This document shows, one piece after another, positions 16,533-24,609 of a DNA stretch of 64,000 nucleotides. Every line of letters starts with the position of its first letter. Positions within the stretch are counted from its first letter, which is position 1. Made by a program: the position numbers and the translations under genes. The DNA comes from Nocardia sp. NBC_01503 (GTDB lineage Bacteria > Actinomycetota > Actinomycetes > Mycobacteriales > Mycobacteriaceae): assembly GCF_036327755.1 (NCBI RefSeq), contig NZ_CP109596.1, forward strand, positions 4,836,001-4,900,000, read 5' to 3'. The notes beneath the pieces are model-generated. The model was not told the DNA's origin. It did not search any database and saw only the letters and a program-made list of their open reading frames with translations.

Positions 16533-17165
16533 TCAGCCGCGCGGCACACCGATCATCGGCAGAATGGTGCGCCGGGCGAACTCGCGGGCGGCCTGTTCAT
16601 CACCCAGTGGGATCAGGCCCTCCGGGGTGAGTGCCAGCGATTGCCCCAGGCGGGCAAGGACTTCCGCGACCAGATCGGCGTCGAAATCCGGAACGCTGCC
16701 CGATTCCTGTAGCGCACGCAGCTTTTCGGCCAGATAGGTGCGGCCCACCGCGAGCACCGGTCCGGCATCGGTGGTGAGCCGGGGCAGGATCACATCCGGT
16801 TCGGTGCGCAGGAGTCGTTGCAGCAGTTTGTTATTGGCCAGATTGGTGATGAAGGCGACGAAGATCTCGACCAGCTGCTCCTCGCCGGCCCGACCATTGT
16901 GTGAGACCCGCTGCACCCGGGCGTCGATCTCGGCGATGAACTGCTGCGCCTCGCGTACGCTCACCGCCTCGACCAGATCGTTCTTGGATTCGAAGCGGCG
17001 GTACAGCGTCGCCGGACTGATGCCCGCACGACGCGCTATCTCTCCCATACTGGTTCGCTTGATTCCGAAGTCCAGGAAGGCCGAGAGCGCGCTCTCCAGC
17101 AGCTGTTCGCCCTCTGCGCGCGGCTTCTCCAGGATGCGCTGCAGGATGGCGGGCACGGACGGCAT
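16533..17165 (-). CDS. TetR-family regulator
   Basis: The 210-residue protein has the TetR helix-turn-helix (LESALSAFLDFGIKRTSMGEIARRAGISPATLYRRFESKNDL) and a C-terminal ligand/dimer domain of about 140 residues. ATG 17165 has GGAG at a 6-base distance; upstream ATGs at 17192, 17219 and 17234 have no such site. It is convergent with the acyltransferase gene, only 34 bases apart. Its target may be itself or the acyltransferase operon; no obvious palindrome was found directly upstream. Confidence 0.88.
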   Translation of the reverse strand: MPSVPAILQRILEKPRAEGEQLLESALSAFLDFGIKRTSMGEIARRAGISPATLYRRFESKNDLVEAVSVREAQQFIAEIDARVQRVSHNGRAGEEQLVEIFVAFITNLANNKLLQRLLRTEPDVILPRLTTDAGPVLAVGRTYLAEKLRALQESGSVPDFDADLVAEVLARLGQSLALTPEGLIPLGDEQAAREFARRTILPMIGVPRG

Positions 17166-17292
17166 CGAGTCTCCAGTCGAGTCGGTTGGCATCCGCGACG
17201 CTGCGGTGACGACGGCCATGGCGGAAAAGGTCAACCCGCATTATCGCATCGCGGCGCGCATGTACCGGCCCCGCCGTGAACCTACTGTCCAG

Positions 17293-17466
17293 TTATTGGA
17301 CGTTGAGCGCCGCCATCTCGCGTTCTATCGCGTTCGCGGCGAAATCGATTCCATTGGAACGTAATTCGTGAACTCGGCGCTGCAGCGCCTCGATACCCCC
17401 CGGCTGGTCCGCGATATCGGCGACGCTGATCCGCCGTCGGTGCATACCGTTCTGCTCGTACGACAC
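17293..17466 (-). CDS. small hypothetical protein, 57 residues
   Basis: A GTG at 17466 lies 8 bases after a textbook AGGAGGT, giving a 57-residue product that starts with SYEQNG and ends AALNVQ. The middle (ISVADIADQPGGIEALQRRVHELRSNG) looks like amphipathic helices with Leu/Ile spacing, consistent with a dimerising or partner-binding mini-protein. The frame is open further upstream to 17565, but that part has poor composition. I do not recognise the family. It has its own strand position between TetR and the gamma-carbonic-anhydrase gene, all on the minus strand. Confidence 0.6.
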   Translation of the reverse strand: MSYEQNGMHRRRISVADIADQPGGIEALQRRVHELRSNGIDFAANAIEREMAALNVQ

Positions 17467-17609
17467 CGTATGAAACCTCCTGCTAGCCCACAGCGCGCAC
17501 CCGGCAAGCGGCGGCACAGCCCGGGCCGCCGGGAACGCTTCGCCGAATGCTAACAGCGGTCCCATATGGTCGCTTGTTCAGTGTGGGAGTTCTCACACGA
17601 CACCCGTTG

Positions 17610-18125
17610 TCACGCCTCTTGACCATCACGGTGCAGGCTCGTGTTGTGCAGGTAGACCGCGGCATTGAGCCGAATCCGATCCAGCTCGGCCTCGCCCAGC
17701 TCACGCCGCACCTTGCCGGGCACACCCGCCACCAGTGAACCCGGCGGAATCTGCGCGCCCTCCGGAATCAGCGCGTTCGCCGCGATCAGACTTCCCGCAC
17801 CGATCACCGCGCCATTGAGCACCGTCGCACCCATTCCCACCAGCACATCGTCACCGATTGTGCAGCCGTGCAGAATCGCGTTGTGCCCCACCGAGACTCC
17901 CGCGCCCACCGTGCACGGGAAGCCGGGATCGGCGTGCAGTACGCAGCCGTCCTGGATATTCGTGCCCTTCCCGACGGTGATCTCCGCCATATCCCCGCGC
18001 AGGACCGCCGAGTACCACACGCTCACATCGGCTTCCAGCCGCACCCGGCCGATCACGGTGGCATTGGGCGCGATCCACGCGCTCTCGTCGATCTGCGGTG
18101 CGATGTCGCCCAGCTGAATCCTCAT
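17610..18125 (-). CDS. gamma-carbonic-anhydrase-like hexapeptide-repeat protein
   Basis: The 171-residue protein is a left-handed beta-helix made of hexapeptide turns (IAPNATVIGRVRLEADVSVWYSAVLRGD ... IGAGSLIAANALIPEGAQIPPGSLVAGVPGKVRREL). The zinc ligands of the family are suggested by His in CVLHAD and the two His in VGHNAILHGC. Members are gamma-class carbonic anhydrase or YrdA/PaaY-type thioesterase-like proteins; which activity applies cannot be decided. Its ATG overlaps the stop of the GlxA-type regulator (ATGA), so both are translated from one message. Confidence 0.9.
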   Translation of the reverse strand: MRIQLGDIAPQIDESAWIAPNATVIGRVRLEADVSVWYSAVLRGDMAEITVGKGTNIQDGCVLHADPGFPCTVGAGVSVGHNAILHGCTIGDDVLVGMGATVLNGAVIGAGSLIAANALIPEGAQIPPGSLVAGVPGKVRRELGEAELDRIRLNAAVYLHNTSLHRDGQEA

Positions 18126-19084
18126 GATCGAGAATTTACGGCCGCCCTCCGGAACAGCGATCGGTGGGTCGCGGGGGAGGTGCCGAGCTGGCGATGGAAG
18201 TGGTGACGCAGATTCACCGCGGTGCCCAGGCCCGACTCCGCGGCAATGCGTTCCATGGTCTCGTCGGTGGACTCCAGCAACAGGCGAGCGTGGTTCAGGC
18301 GTTGTTGTAGCAACCACTGCTGTGGGCTGGAGCCGGTGCGGTCGCGGAAGCGCCGGGTGAAGGTGCGGCGCGACATGAGGGCGGTGCGCGCCCAGCTATC
18401 CAGATCGATGCCTTCGTCGAGATGTGTTCGCGCCCAGACCATGGCGTGTTCGATGGGATCGTCGTCGATCGCCTCGGGCACGGCGATCGGAATGTACTGC
18501 GCCTGAGAACCACTGCGATGCGGGGCCAGCACCAGGGCGCGGGCCAGTTCGGTGGCGTGCCTGCTGCCGAGATCGCTGCGCACCAGGTGCAGGCAGCAGT
18601 CCAGGGCGGCGGCCACGCCCGCCGAGGTGATCAGATCGCCGTGATCGGACCACAGGGTGTCCGCGCGCACCCGCACGGCCGGATAGGCGCGGGCCAATTC
18701 GGCCGCGGCCGACCAGTGCGTGGTGATCTCGCGGCCATCGGCCAATCCGCTGGCGGCCACGGCCCAGGAGCCCAGACAGAGTCCGACAATGCGGGAACCA
18801 TTGGCGTGCGCGCGACGCAGCGCCGCGCGGGTCGGCTCGGTCAAGGGCCGATGGCGCTGCCAGCTCGGGACGATCACCGTCTCGGCGCGCTCGAGGGTAT
18901 CCAGGCCATGCTGCACGATGATGTCGAATCCCGCCGGGGTGCACAGGATTCCGGGCTCCTCGGCGCACACGTCCACCCGGTACGGCGCATTGCCGCCCGC
19001 GCCGACCCGCCCGAACACCAGGCTCGGCACCGACAGGTGGAACGGGCTGATCTGATCGAACGCCAGCACGGCAATGGAACGCAT
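18122..19084 (-). CDS. GlxA-type transcriptional regulator (DJ-1/PfpI domain plus AraC HTH)
   Basis: The 320-residue protein has an N-terminal DJ-1/PfpI-like domain (about 1-170, with the elbow IVGLCLGSWAVAAS) and a C-terminal AraC domain (about 210-315) with two helix-turn-helices (WARTALMSRRTFTRRFRDRTGSSPQQWLLQQRL; IAAESGLGTAVNLRHHF). The elbow retains Cys, but such regulators are usually not enzymes. It is divergent from the metallo-hydrolase gene at 19156 across 71 bases and is the likely controller of one or both directions. It is coupled to the gamma-carbonic-anhydrase-like gene by ATGA. Confidence 0.93.
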   Translation of the reverse strand: MRSIAVLAFDQISPFHLSVPSLVFGRVGAGGNAPYRVDVCAEEPGILCTPAGFDIIVQHGLDTLERAETVIVPSWQRHRPLTEPTRAALRRAHANGSRIVGLCLGSWAVAASGLADGREITTHWSAAAELARAYPAVRVRADTLWSDHGDLITSAGVAAALDCCLHLVRSDLGSRHATELARALVLAPHRSGSQAQYIPIAVPEAIDDDPIEHAMVWARTHLDEGIDLDSWARTALMSRRTFTRRFRDRTGSSPQQWLLQQRLNHARLLLESTDETMERIAAESGLGTAVNLRHHFHRQLGTSPATHRSLFRRAAVNSRS

Positions 19085-19155
19085 GGCCCGATCTTATCGA
19101 TACGCGGCCTTCGGGCCACTGTTGCGCCGACTTTCTCTCGGCCAAGCTCTAACCC

Positions 19156-19938
19156 ATGACGAACACGATCGAAAACACCACCGCCACCATCGACATCCTG
19201 CACATCGGCGGACCCACCGTGCGCTTCCGCTACGGCAACCTGACCTGGCTGACCGATCCCACGTTCGACGCGCCCGGCGACTACCCCGGGCCGATCACCC
19301 TGCACAAGCTGACCGGACCGGCCATCGGAGTCGATCAGGTCGGAGCGGTCGACGCGGTACTGCTCTCGCATGATCAGCACGCCGACAATCTGGACAACTC
19401 CGGGCGCGAATTCCTGTCGACGGTGGAGCGGGTGCTGTCGACCCCCGATGCCGCCGCGCGAATGGAAGGCGTTACGGGCCTGGCCAATTGGGAATCCGTA
19501 CGGATCGGCGACGTCACCGTCACCGGTGTTCCGGCGCTGCACGGTCCCGAGGGCGCCGAAGCGCTCTCCGGCGTGGTCACCGGATTCATCCTGCAGGGCG
19601 CGGGGCTGCCCACGGTCTACGTCTCCGGCGACAACGCCTCCGTCGACCTGGTGCAGCGGATCGCCGATCGCATCGGCCGCATCGATGTGGCCATCCTCTT
19701 CGTGGGCGCTGCCAATGTGGACCGCTTCGGCGACAGCGATGTAACCCTCAACGGCCGCAGCGCCGTCCGTGCCGCCGCCGCCCTCGGCGATGCCGTCATC
19801 GTCCCGGTGCACGGCGAAGGCTGGGGTCACTTCTCCGAATCCCTCGACTACCTCGCCCGCAATTTCGAATACGCGGGCCGCGCCGCCCAACTCCGCATCC
19901 CGACCCCGGGCGAAACGCTCACCCTCGCCGCCCGCTAG
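19156..19938 (+). CDS. metallo-beta-lactamase-fold hydrolase, UlaG-like
   Basis: The 260-residue protein has the MBL fold with N-terminal strand pairs (DILHIGGPTVRFRYGNLTWLTDPTFDAPG), a metal motif written HDQHADNLD near residue 71 rather than the canonical HxHxDH, a later His in PALHGPEG, an Asp in VYVSGDN and a final His in IVPVHGEGW. The UlaG/RomA-like branch tolerates such changes; the third position (Gln-His) means metal binding may be altered. Substrate unknown. It is divergent from the GlxA-type regulator, suggesting that regulator controls it. Confidence 0.87.
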   Translation: MTNTIENTTATIDILHIGGPTVRFRYGNLTWLTDPTFDAPGDYPGPITLHKLTGPAIGVDQVGAVDAVLLSHDQHADNLDNSGREFLSTVERVLSTPDAAARMEGVTGLANWESVRIGDVTVTGVPALHGPEGAEALSGVVTGFILQGAGLPTVYVSGDNASVDLVQRIADRIGRIDVAILFVGAANVDRFGDSDVTLNGRSAVRAAAALGDAVIVPVHGEGWGHFSESLDYLARNFEYAGRAAQLRIPTPGETLTLAAR

Positions 19939-19960
19939 CGCCGTTGCCGCACCAGCCCTC

Positions 19961-19990
19961 GCCATCCCGGCGTGTTTGTGGCCGGGACGC
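19961..19990. repeat. half copy (D) of repeat family 1
   Basis: GCCATCCCGGCGTG...GGCCGGGACG matches only the left arm of the full element, forming a short hairpin. It lies between the hydrolase stop and the ald start and may act as a terminator. Confidence 0.75.
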
Positions 19991-20013
19991 GACCGGTGGG
20001 ACACGATGACGGT

Positions 20014-21114
20014 ATGCAAATTGGGGTTCCGAGGGAAGTCAAGGAGCAGGAGTTCCGGGTGGCGCTCACCCCGGCCGGTGCCGCCGAGCTGGTGCGCAGC
20101 GGACGCGAGGTGCTGATCGAAGCCGGAGCGGGGGCCGGATCGGGCTTCTCCGACGCCGACTACCTCGGCGCCGGGGCGCGTACCCTGCCCACCGCGGACG
20201 AGATCTGGAGCACCGCCGACCTGATACTGAAGGTGAAAGAACCCATCGCCCAGGAGTATTCGCGTATGCGCGCCGGGCAGGTGCTCTTCACCTTCCTGCA
20301 CCTGGCGGCCTCGCGCGACTGCACCGAAGCGATTCTGAACTCCGGTATCACCGCCATCGCCTACGAGACGGTGCGCGCCCCGGACGGATCGCTGCCACTG
20401 CTCGCACCCATGAGCGAGGTCGCGGGCAAACTCGGCACCCAGGTCGGCGCATACCAATTGATGTCACCGCAGGGCGGGGAAGGAGTCCTGCTCGGCGGTG
20501 TGCCCGGGGTACGGCCCGCCGATGTCGTGGTGCTCGGCGGCGGCGTCGCCGGTGCCAATGCCGCGAGTGTAGCCGTGGGCATGGGTGCGCGAGTTACAGT
20601 GCTGGACACCAATATCGCGCGCCTACGTGAACTCGATGCCCGCTTCGGCGGCCGCATCACCACCATCGGATCCAATGCCGCAGAGGTCGAAAAGGCGGTT
20701 CCCGCAGCCGATCTGGTGATCGGTTCGGTGCTGGTGCCCGGCGCGCGTGCGCCGAAACTGGTGCCGGACAGTCTGGTCGCCCAAATGCGGCCGGGTTCGG
20801 TGCTGGTGGATATCGCCATCGACCAGGGTGGCTGCTTCCAGAGTTCACACCCCACGACACATGCGAAACCCACGTTCCCGGTGGCGAATTCACTCTTCTA
20901 CTGTGTGGCGAATATGCCCGGCGCGGTACCGCACACCTCGACGGTGGCGCTCACCAATGCCACCCTCCCGTATGTCCGCGCCATCGCGGATCGCGGCTGG
21001 CGAGCCGCCTGCGACGCCGACCACGGCCTGGCCCAGGGCCTCACCGCCGATGCGGGCAAGCTCTACTCCCCGGAGGTCGCCGCCGCCCACGGACTGCATC
21101 CGGTGGGGAACTGA
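20014..21114 (+). CDS. ald: alanine dehydrogenase
   Basis: The 366-residue enzyme catalyses reversible NAD-dependent deamination of L-alanine to pyruvate and ammonium. Motifs: GVPREVKEQEFRVALTP at the N-terminus (substrate-binding Arg and the family signature), KVKEPIAQEY, the catalytic-type His in FTFLHLAAS, NAD loop VLGGGVAGANAASVAVGMGA with acidic Asp in LDTN, and the C-terminal signature VDIAIDQGGCFQSSHPTTH ... NMPGAVPHTST. Length matches the family (about 370). ATG 20014 begins the conserved sequence; an earlier in-frame ATG at 19972 lies in the repeat. No Ald-type regulator gene adjoins it. Confidence 0.97.
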   Translation: MQIGVPREVKEQEFRVALTPAGAAELVRSGREVLIEAGAGAGSGFSDADYLGAGARTLPTADEIWSTADLILKVKEPIAQEYSRMRAGQVLFTFLHLAASRDCTEAILNSGITAIAYETVRAPDGSLPLLAPMSEVAGKLGTQVGAYQLMSPQGGEGVLLGGVPGVRPADVVVLGGGVAGANAASVAVGMGARVTVLDTNIARLRELDARFGGRITTIGSNAAEVEKAVPAADLVIGSVLVPGARAPKLVPDSLVAQMRPGSVLVDIAIDQGGCFQSSHPTTHAKPTFPVANSLFYCVANMPGAVPHTSTVALTNATLPYVRAIADRGWRAACDADHGLAQGLTADAGKLYSPEVAAAHGLHPVGN

Positions 21115-21154
21115 CGAGCGGGCCCGCCACCCAATCCGGTTGCGGGCCCGTTCG
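21115..21154. terminator. bidirectional terminator between ald and sigJ
   Basis: Arms of 13 bases (21115-21127 CGAGCGGGCCCGC; 21142-21154 GCGGGCCCGTTCG, one G-T pair) begin right after the ald stop and end 6 bases before the sigJ stop, fitting a shared terminator for convergent genes. Confidence 0.75.
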
Positions 21155-21160
21155 TTCCGA

Positions 21161-22114
21161 CTATTCGGCGGCCTGCTCGCCGAGCAGCCAATCCGGGTCG
21201 CCGTCCTCGGGGAGGTTGTGCAGCTTATCCGGATTGCGGACGACATCGATATTCGTAATGCGGCCCTCGTCGATGGTGAACGAGAAGACGCCGGTGCTCT
21301 TACCGTCGAAGACCACCAAGCCGGGGCGGCCGTTGACAATGACCGAACGGCCCCACGCGCCACCGACCTCGCCCGCGAAGCGCAGGAAACCGAGCAGCGT
21401 CTCGGCGACCTTGCCCGCGCCGTGCAGCGGATGCCGGAACGCATTGACCTTGCCGCCGCCGTCGGCGGTGAAGGTGACATTCGAATCCAGTACGCCGAGT
21501 AGGGCACTCAGATCGCCGGAGCGCCAGGCCAGCGCGAACGCCGACACCACCTTCTCGTGCTCGTCCGGGCTGGCCGGGAAGCGCGGGGTGCCGGACTCCA
21601 CATGCTTACGGGCGCGAGAGGCCAACTGCCGCACCGCGGCCGGGGTGCGGCCGACCACATCGGCGACCTCGGGACCGGTCATACCGAACACATCCTGCAG
21701 GACGAAGGCGGTGCGCTCGGCGGGGGAGAGGGACTCCAGCACCACCAGCAGCGCGGTCGTCACCCGCTCATCCTGGGAGAGGCGGTCGGCGGGATCATCC
21801 CAGGTGGTGATCTCCGGCTCCGGGAGCCATTCGCCGACATACTGCTCACGGCGCGCCCGCGCCGATCCGAGGTGATCCAGTGCGAGCCGACCGGTGACGG
21901 TGGTCAGCCACGCGCGCAGATTCTCGATCTCCGCACCGTCCGGACTGGTCTCGTAATACCGCTGCAGTCGCAGCCAGGCGTCCTGCACCACATCATCGGC
22001 ATCACTCAAACTGCCCAGCGTGCTGTAGGCGACGCGGCGCAGATATCCCCGATGCTCCTCGAACTGCCGCGCCAGCTCCGCCTGATCCGGTACCCCGTGC
22101 CGTTCATCGCTCAT
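21161..22114 (-). CDS. sigJ: ECF41-type RNA polymerase sigma factor (SigJ family)
   Basis: The 317-residue protein has sigma-70 region 2 (RRVAYSTLGSLSDADDVVQDAWLRLQRY) and region 4 (LSPAERTAFVLQDVFGMTGPEVADVVGRTPAAVRQLASRARKHV), then a SnoaL-like C-terminal domain. Three ECF41 hallmarks are present: WLPEP in the linker, DGGGK, and NPDKL near the end. In this group the C-terminal extension acts instead of an anti-sigma factor and modulates activity. The upstream DNA carries the ECF41 target promoter (22164-22190), so the gene should be autoregulated. ECF41 genes usually adjoin carboxymuconolactone-decarboxylase or oxidoreductase genes; none is adjacent here. Confidence 0.95.
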   Translation of the reverse strand: MSDERHGVPDQAELARQFEEHRGYLRRVAYSTLGSLSDADDVVQDAWLRLQRYYETSPDGAEIENLRAWLTTVTGRLALDHLGSARARREQYVGEWLPEPEITTWDDPADRLSQDERVTTALLVVLESLSPAERTAFVLQDVFGMTGPEVADVVGRTPAAVRQLASRARKHVESGTPRFPASPDEHEKVVSAFALAWRSGDLSALLGVLDSNVTFTADGGGKVNAFRHPLHGAGKVAETLLGFLRFAGEVGGAWGRSVIVNGRPGLVVFDGKSTGVFSFTIDEGRITNIDVVRNPDKLHNLPEDGDPDWLLGEQAAE

Positions 22115-22163
22115 TGCTCACCATTCCTCACCACGCGCCCACCTGGACGACCCTCACCACGTA

Positions 22164-22190
22164 GACGAAACAGACTTCCACACTGTGACA
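22164..22190 (-). promoter_or_regulatory. ECF41-type autoregulatory promoter of sigJ
   Basis: On the minus strand TGTCACA (22184-22190) is followed after 16 bases by CGTC (22164-22167), exactly the published ECF41 consensus form. It lies about 50 bases before the sigJ ATG. Confidence 0.8.
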
Positions 22191-22337
22191 TCTCGCGGGT
22201 GTGCCAGGCGGGCCGGACCCGCCATACGCGGGCTCGCCGGCGTCGGCGACCGGATCGCCGGCGGTCGGGGCCGCGTCCTCACTCGGGATCCGCGGGGCAG
22301 ATCGAGCCAGTGCCCGGGCTGCGCGGGGCCGGTCGCA

Positions 22338-23339
22338 TCAGTGCTCGGGACTCCCGGCGTCGAGACAGTCTCGGAAGTGGGGGCGACGCCGCGCGAAGGC
22401 GACAGCGGTCGCGGCCAGCACGCTGGCGACCTGCACCGCCTCCGAAAGTCGAACGGCCCGCCGCAGATCCGCGACGCGCGGAGCCGGACCGTCCCCGAGG
22501 GTCGGGCGCATCTCGATGCCGTACCGGTACTCGGTGCGCCCGCCGAGCTGTACGCCGAGCGCCCCGGCCATGGACGCTTCCGCCACACCGGCATTCGGGC
22601 TCGGATGTTTGCGCGCATCGCGGCGCCACGCTCGCCAGGCATTACCGGGTCGTCCACCGGCGACGGGTGCGAGCATCGTCGTGATCAGCCCGGCGACGCG
22701 TGCCGCCCCCAGATTCGCCACATCATCGGTCCGTGCGGCGGCCCAGCCGAACCGGCCGTACCGCTCATTCCGATACCCGACCATCGCGTCGAGGGTATTG
22801 ACCGCGCGATAGCCGAGCAGCCCGGGCACTCCGGCCACCGCACCCCAAAACAACGGCGCGACAGTCGCATCCGAGGTGTTCTCCGCGATCGACTCCAGCG
22901 CCGCCCGCGCCAGCCCATCCGCGTCCAGCAGCGCCGGATCGCGCCCGCACAGCGAGGGCAACAACTCCCGTGCCCCCGCGATATCCCCGGCTTCGAGCAG
23001 ATCCGCCATCGCACGCCCGGTTCGAGCCAGCGTCGTCCCACCCAGCACGGTCCAGGTCGCGGCGGCGGTCAGCGCGATCTCCCCGAACCCGCGCGCCGCC
23101 GCACCACTCCGCCCCCGAATCGCCCGGCGCGCCGCAACTCCCGCCGCCACAACCCCGCCGACGAGCACCACCTCATGGACCACTCCCGCCGCGCGGTCAT
23201 CCCGATAGGTGACCTTCTCCATGTCCATCGCGACGGTCCCGAACCCCGCCACCGGATGCCCGCGCCGTGGATCCCCCAGCCCGCGATCCAGCACGAACCC
23301 GATCACCAACCCAGCCGCAGCAACAGTCCCGGAACGCAC
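22338..23339 (-). CDS. cobD: adenosylcobinamide-phosphate synthase
   Basis: CobD/CbiB attaches the aminopropanol arm to adenosylcobyric acid in cobalamin synthesis and is a membrane protein. The 333-residue product has the N-terminal signature LDRGLGDPRRGHPVAGFG, membrane helices, the ALESIAENTSDATVAPLFWGAVAGVPGLLGYRAVNTLDAMVGYR core, and the C-terminal DARKHPSPNAGVAEASMAGALGVQLGG. These are diagnostic. The start is GTG 23339. From memory, the M. tuberculosis cobD sits beside the SURF1 and ptpA genes as here, but in this window a LuxE-LuxC-like pair intervenes. No cobalamin riboswitch was recognised upstream. Confidence 0.95.
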   Translation of the reverse strand: MRSGTVAAAGLVIGFVLDRGLGDPRRGHPVAGFGTVAMDMEKVTYRDDRAAGVVHEVVLVGGVVAAGVAARRAIRGRSGAAARGFGEIALTAAATWTVLGGTTLARTGRAMADLLEAGDIAGARELLPSLCGRDPALLDADGLARAALESIAENTSDATVAPLFWGAVAGVPGLLGYRAVNTLDAMVGYRNERYGRFGWAAARTDDVANLGAARVAGLITTMLAPVAGGRPGNAWRAWRRDARKHPSPNAGVAEASMAGALGVQLGGRTEYRYGIEMRPTLGDGPAPRVADLRRAVRLSEAVQVASVLAATAVAFARRRPHFRDCLDAGSPEH

Positions 23340-23370
23340 CCGCCGAGGTTATCCACCCGAGAGTCCGAGT

Positions 23371-23438
23371 CATCACACCCCCTCGCAATACCGCACACCC
23401 CGTGTACGGGGTGTGCGGTATCGACACGGGGTGTGATG
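23371..23438. repeat. 68-bp palindrome between the luxC-like gene and cobD
   Basis: The central arms 23388-23403 (ATACCGCACACCCCGT) and 23406-23421 are a perfect 16-base inverted pair with a 2-base loop; outer arms CATCACACCCC (23371-23381) and its complement extend it. It may terminate the lux-type operon before cobD on the minus strand, or be a mobile palindromic unit. Confidence 0.85.
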
Positions 23439-23460
23439 GCCCGGGGCGGACAGGCGGGGG

Positions 23461-24609
23461 TTAGCGGCAGGGGAAGGGCAGTTCCACATTGAGCTGCGGT
23501 GCGGTCGCGCTGTCGACCAGATGAACCGCCGGTCGGAGTACGGCACCGCCGGAGGGCAGCTCGTCCACAATGGTGTCACCGCCGAGGATCGCTCGCGCAT
23601 TTCCGGCGACGGTGTGGAGATACCGGTCGACCTCTCGGACGGCCGCTACGGGCTGCACCGTGAGGATCGCCGCGGGATCATCGGCGGGCAGGCTCGGGAT
23701 CGACCGCAAGTGCTCCGCGAGTGCGCGGGCCACAGGCTCGGGATCACCTTCCACGAGTATCGCCGTGGCGCAGGTGCACGCCGTCCCGCCGAGGTGGCTG
23801 ACCGATCCGGCGAGCAGATCGATCCGCTCACGCCAATCGACCTCGGACGTGATCAGGATTTTGGAGCGGCCGGGGCCCTGGGTGAGTACGCGGGAACTGG
23901 CGCCGTACTTGTCCACGACGTCCTGCCCGCCGTACACGATGGCGAAGTCGGCCTCATCGATGATCACATCGGCGGCCGCGTAATCGGTCGGCAGCAAGGT
24001 CACCGTCTCGGGTGGGAATCCGGCTTCGCGCAGCGCGCTGACCAACCGGAACGCGGTGAAGGGTTCCCGCGCCGACGGCCGAACGGCGACCTTGTATCCC
24101 ATGGCCAGTGCCTCGGGCCACAGTCCGTGCACCGCCGGGGTATTGCCCGCGGCGTGTACCGCGAACAGGTCGCCCTTGCGGGTCCAGACCGCCGATCCGG
24201 TCAGTGTCCGGGGATCGCGCCAGTTCCGCACGGCTCCCCCGGGCATGGCCAGCTCGATGGTGGCGCGCAGCGATCGCAGCACATCGGCGACCCACTCGAC
24301 CGACTGGCGGACCACCGCCAGCGGTACACCCGACGTGGTCGACACCAGCCGGGCGTATGCGCTCGGATCGAGTCCGCCGATGGTCCCGTGCAGGAACAAT
24401 TCGGCTGACTTGTCCAGTGCGGCAAGCCGATCGGCGACGGGCGGTACGGAGGCGGCGCGCATGGCGGCGAGCGTGCGCCGCACGTACAGCGGCGGTACCT
24501 GGCTTATCTCCCCGATCTGCGTCCCGGCCAGTGACGTCAGTGGTTTGCGCTCGCGGGACCGGTAGGCCCCGGAGACGCCGAGTGCGTCGAGGTACACCGG
24601 CTCGTCCAT
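23461..24609 (-). CDS. LuxC-like acyl-CoA reductase (aldehyde dehydrogenase superfamily)
   Basis: The 382-residue protein belongs to the LuxC/acyl-CoA reductase branch: WTRKGDLFAVHAAGNTPAVHGLWPEALAMGYKVAVRPS for NADPH binding and GGTACTCATAI with the catalytic Cys. It ends just after NVELPFPC, a motif near the end of the aldehyde dehydrogenase fold, and is shorter than the about 480-residue LuxC of luminous bacteria. It should reduce an acyl-CoA or acyl-enzyme to aldehyde. Its ATG overlaps the stop of the LuxE-like gene by one base (TGATG), so the two form an operon. No luxAB is nearby, so light production is not implied. Confidence 0.85.
   Translation of the reverse strand: MDEPVYLDALGVSGAYRSRERKPLTSLAGTQIGEISQVPPLYVRRTLAAMRAASVPPVADRLAALDKSAELFLHGTIGGLDPSAYARLVSTTSGVPLAVVRQSVEWVADVLRSLRATIELAMPGGAVRNWRDPRTLTGSAVWTRKGDLFAVHAAGNTPAVHGLWPEALAMGYKVAVRPSAREPFTAFRLVSALREAGFPPETVTLLPTDYAAADVIIDEADFAIVYGGQDVVDKYGASSRVLTQGPGRSKILITSEVDWRERIDLLAGSVSHLGGTACTCATAILVEGDPEPVARALAEHLRSIPSLPADDPAAILTVQPVAAVREVDRYLHTVAGNARAILGGDTIVDELPSGGAVLRPAVHLVDSATAPQLNVELPFPCR

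Noticed and set aside
22115..23480. Cobalamin riboswitch near cobD
   Set aside because: The gaps here contain palindromes and a sigma-factor promoter but none of the B12-box sequence I would expect.
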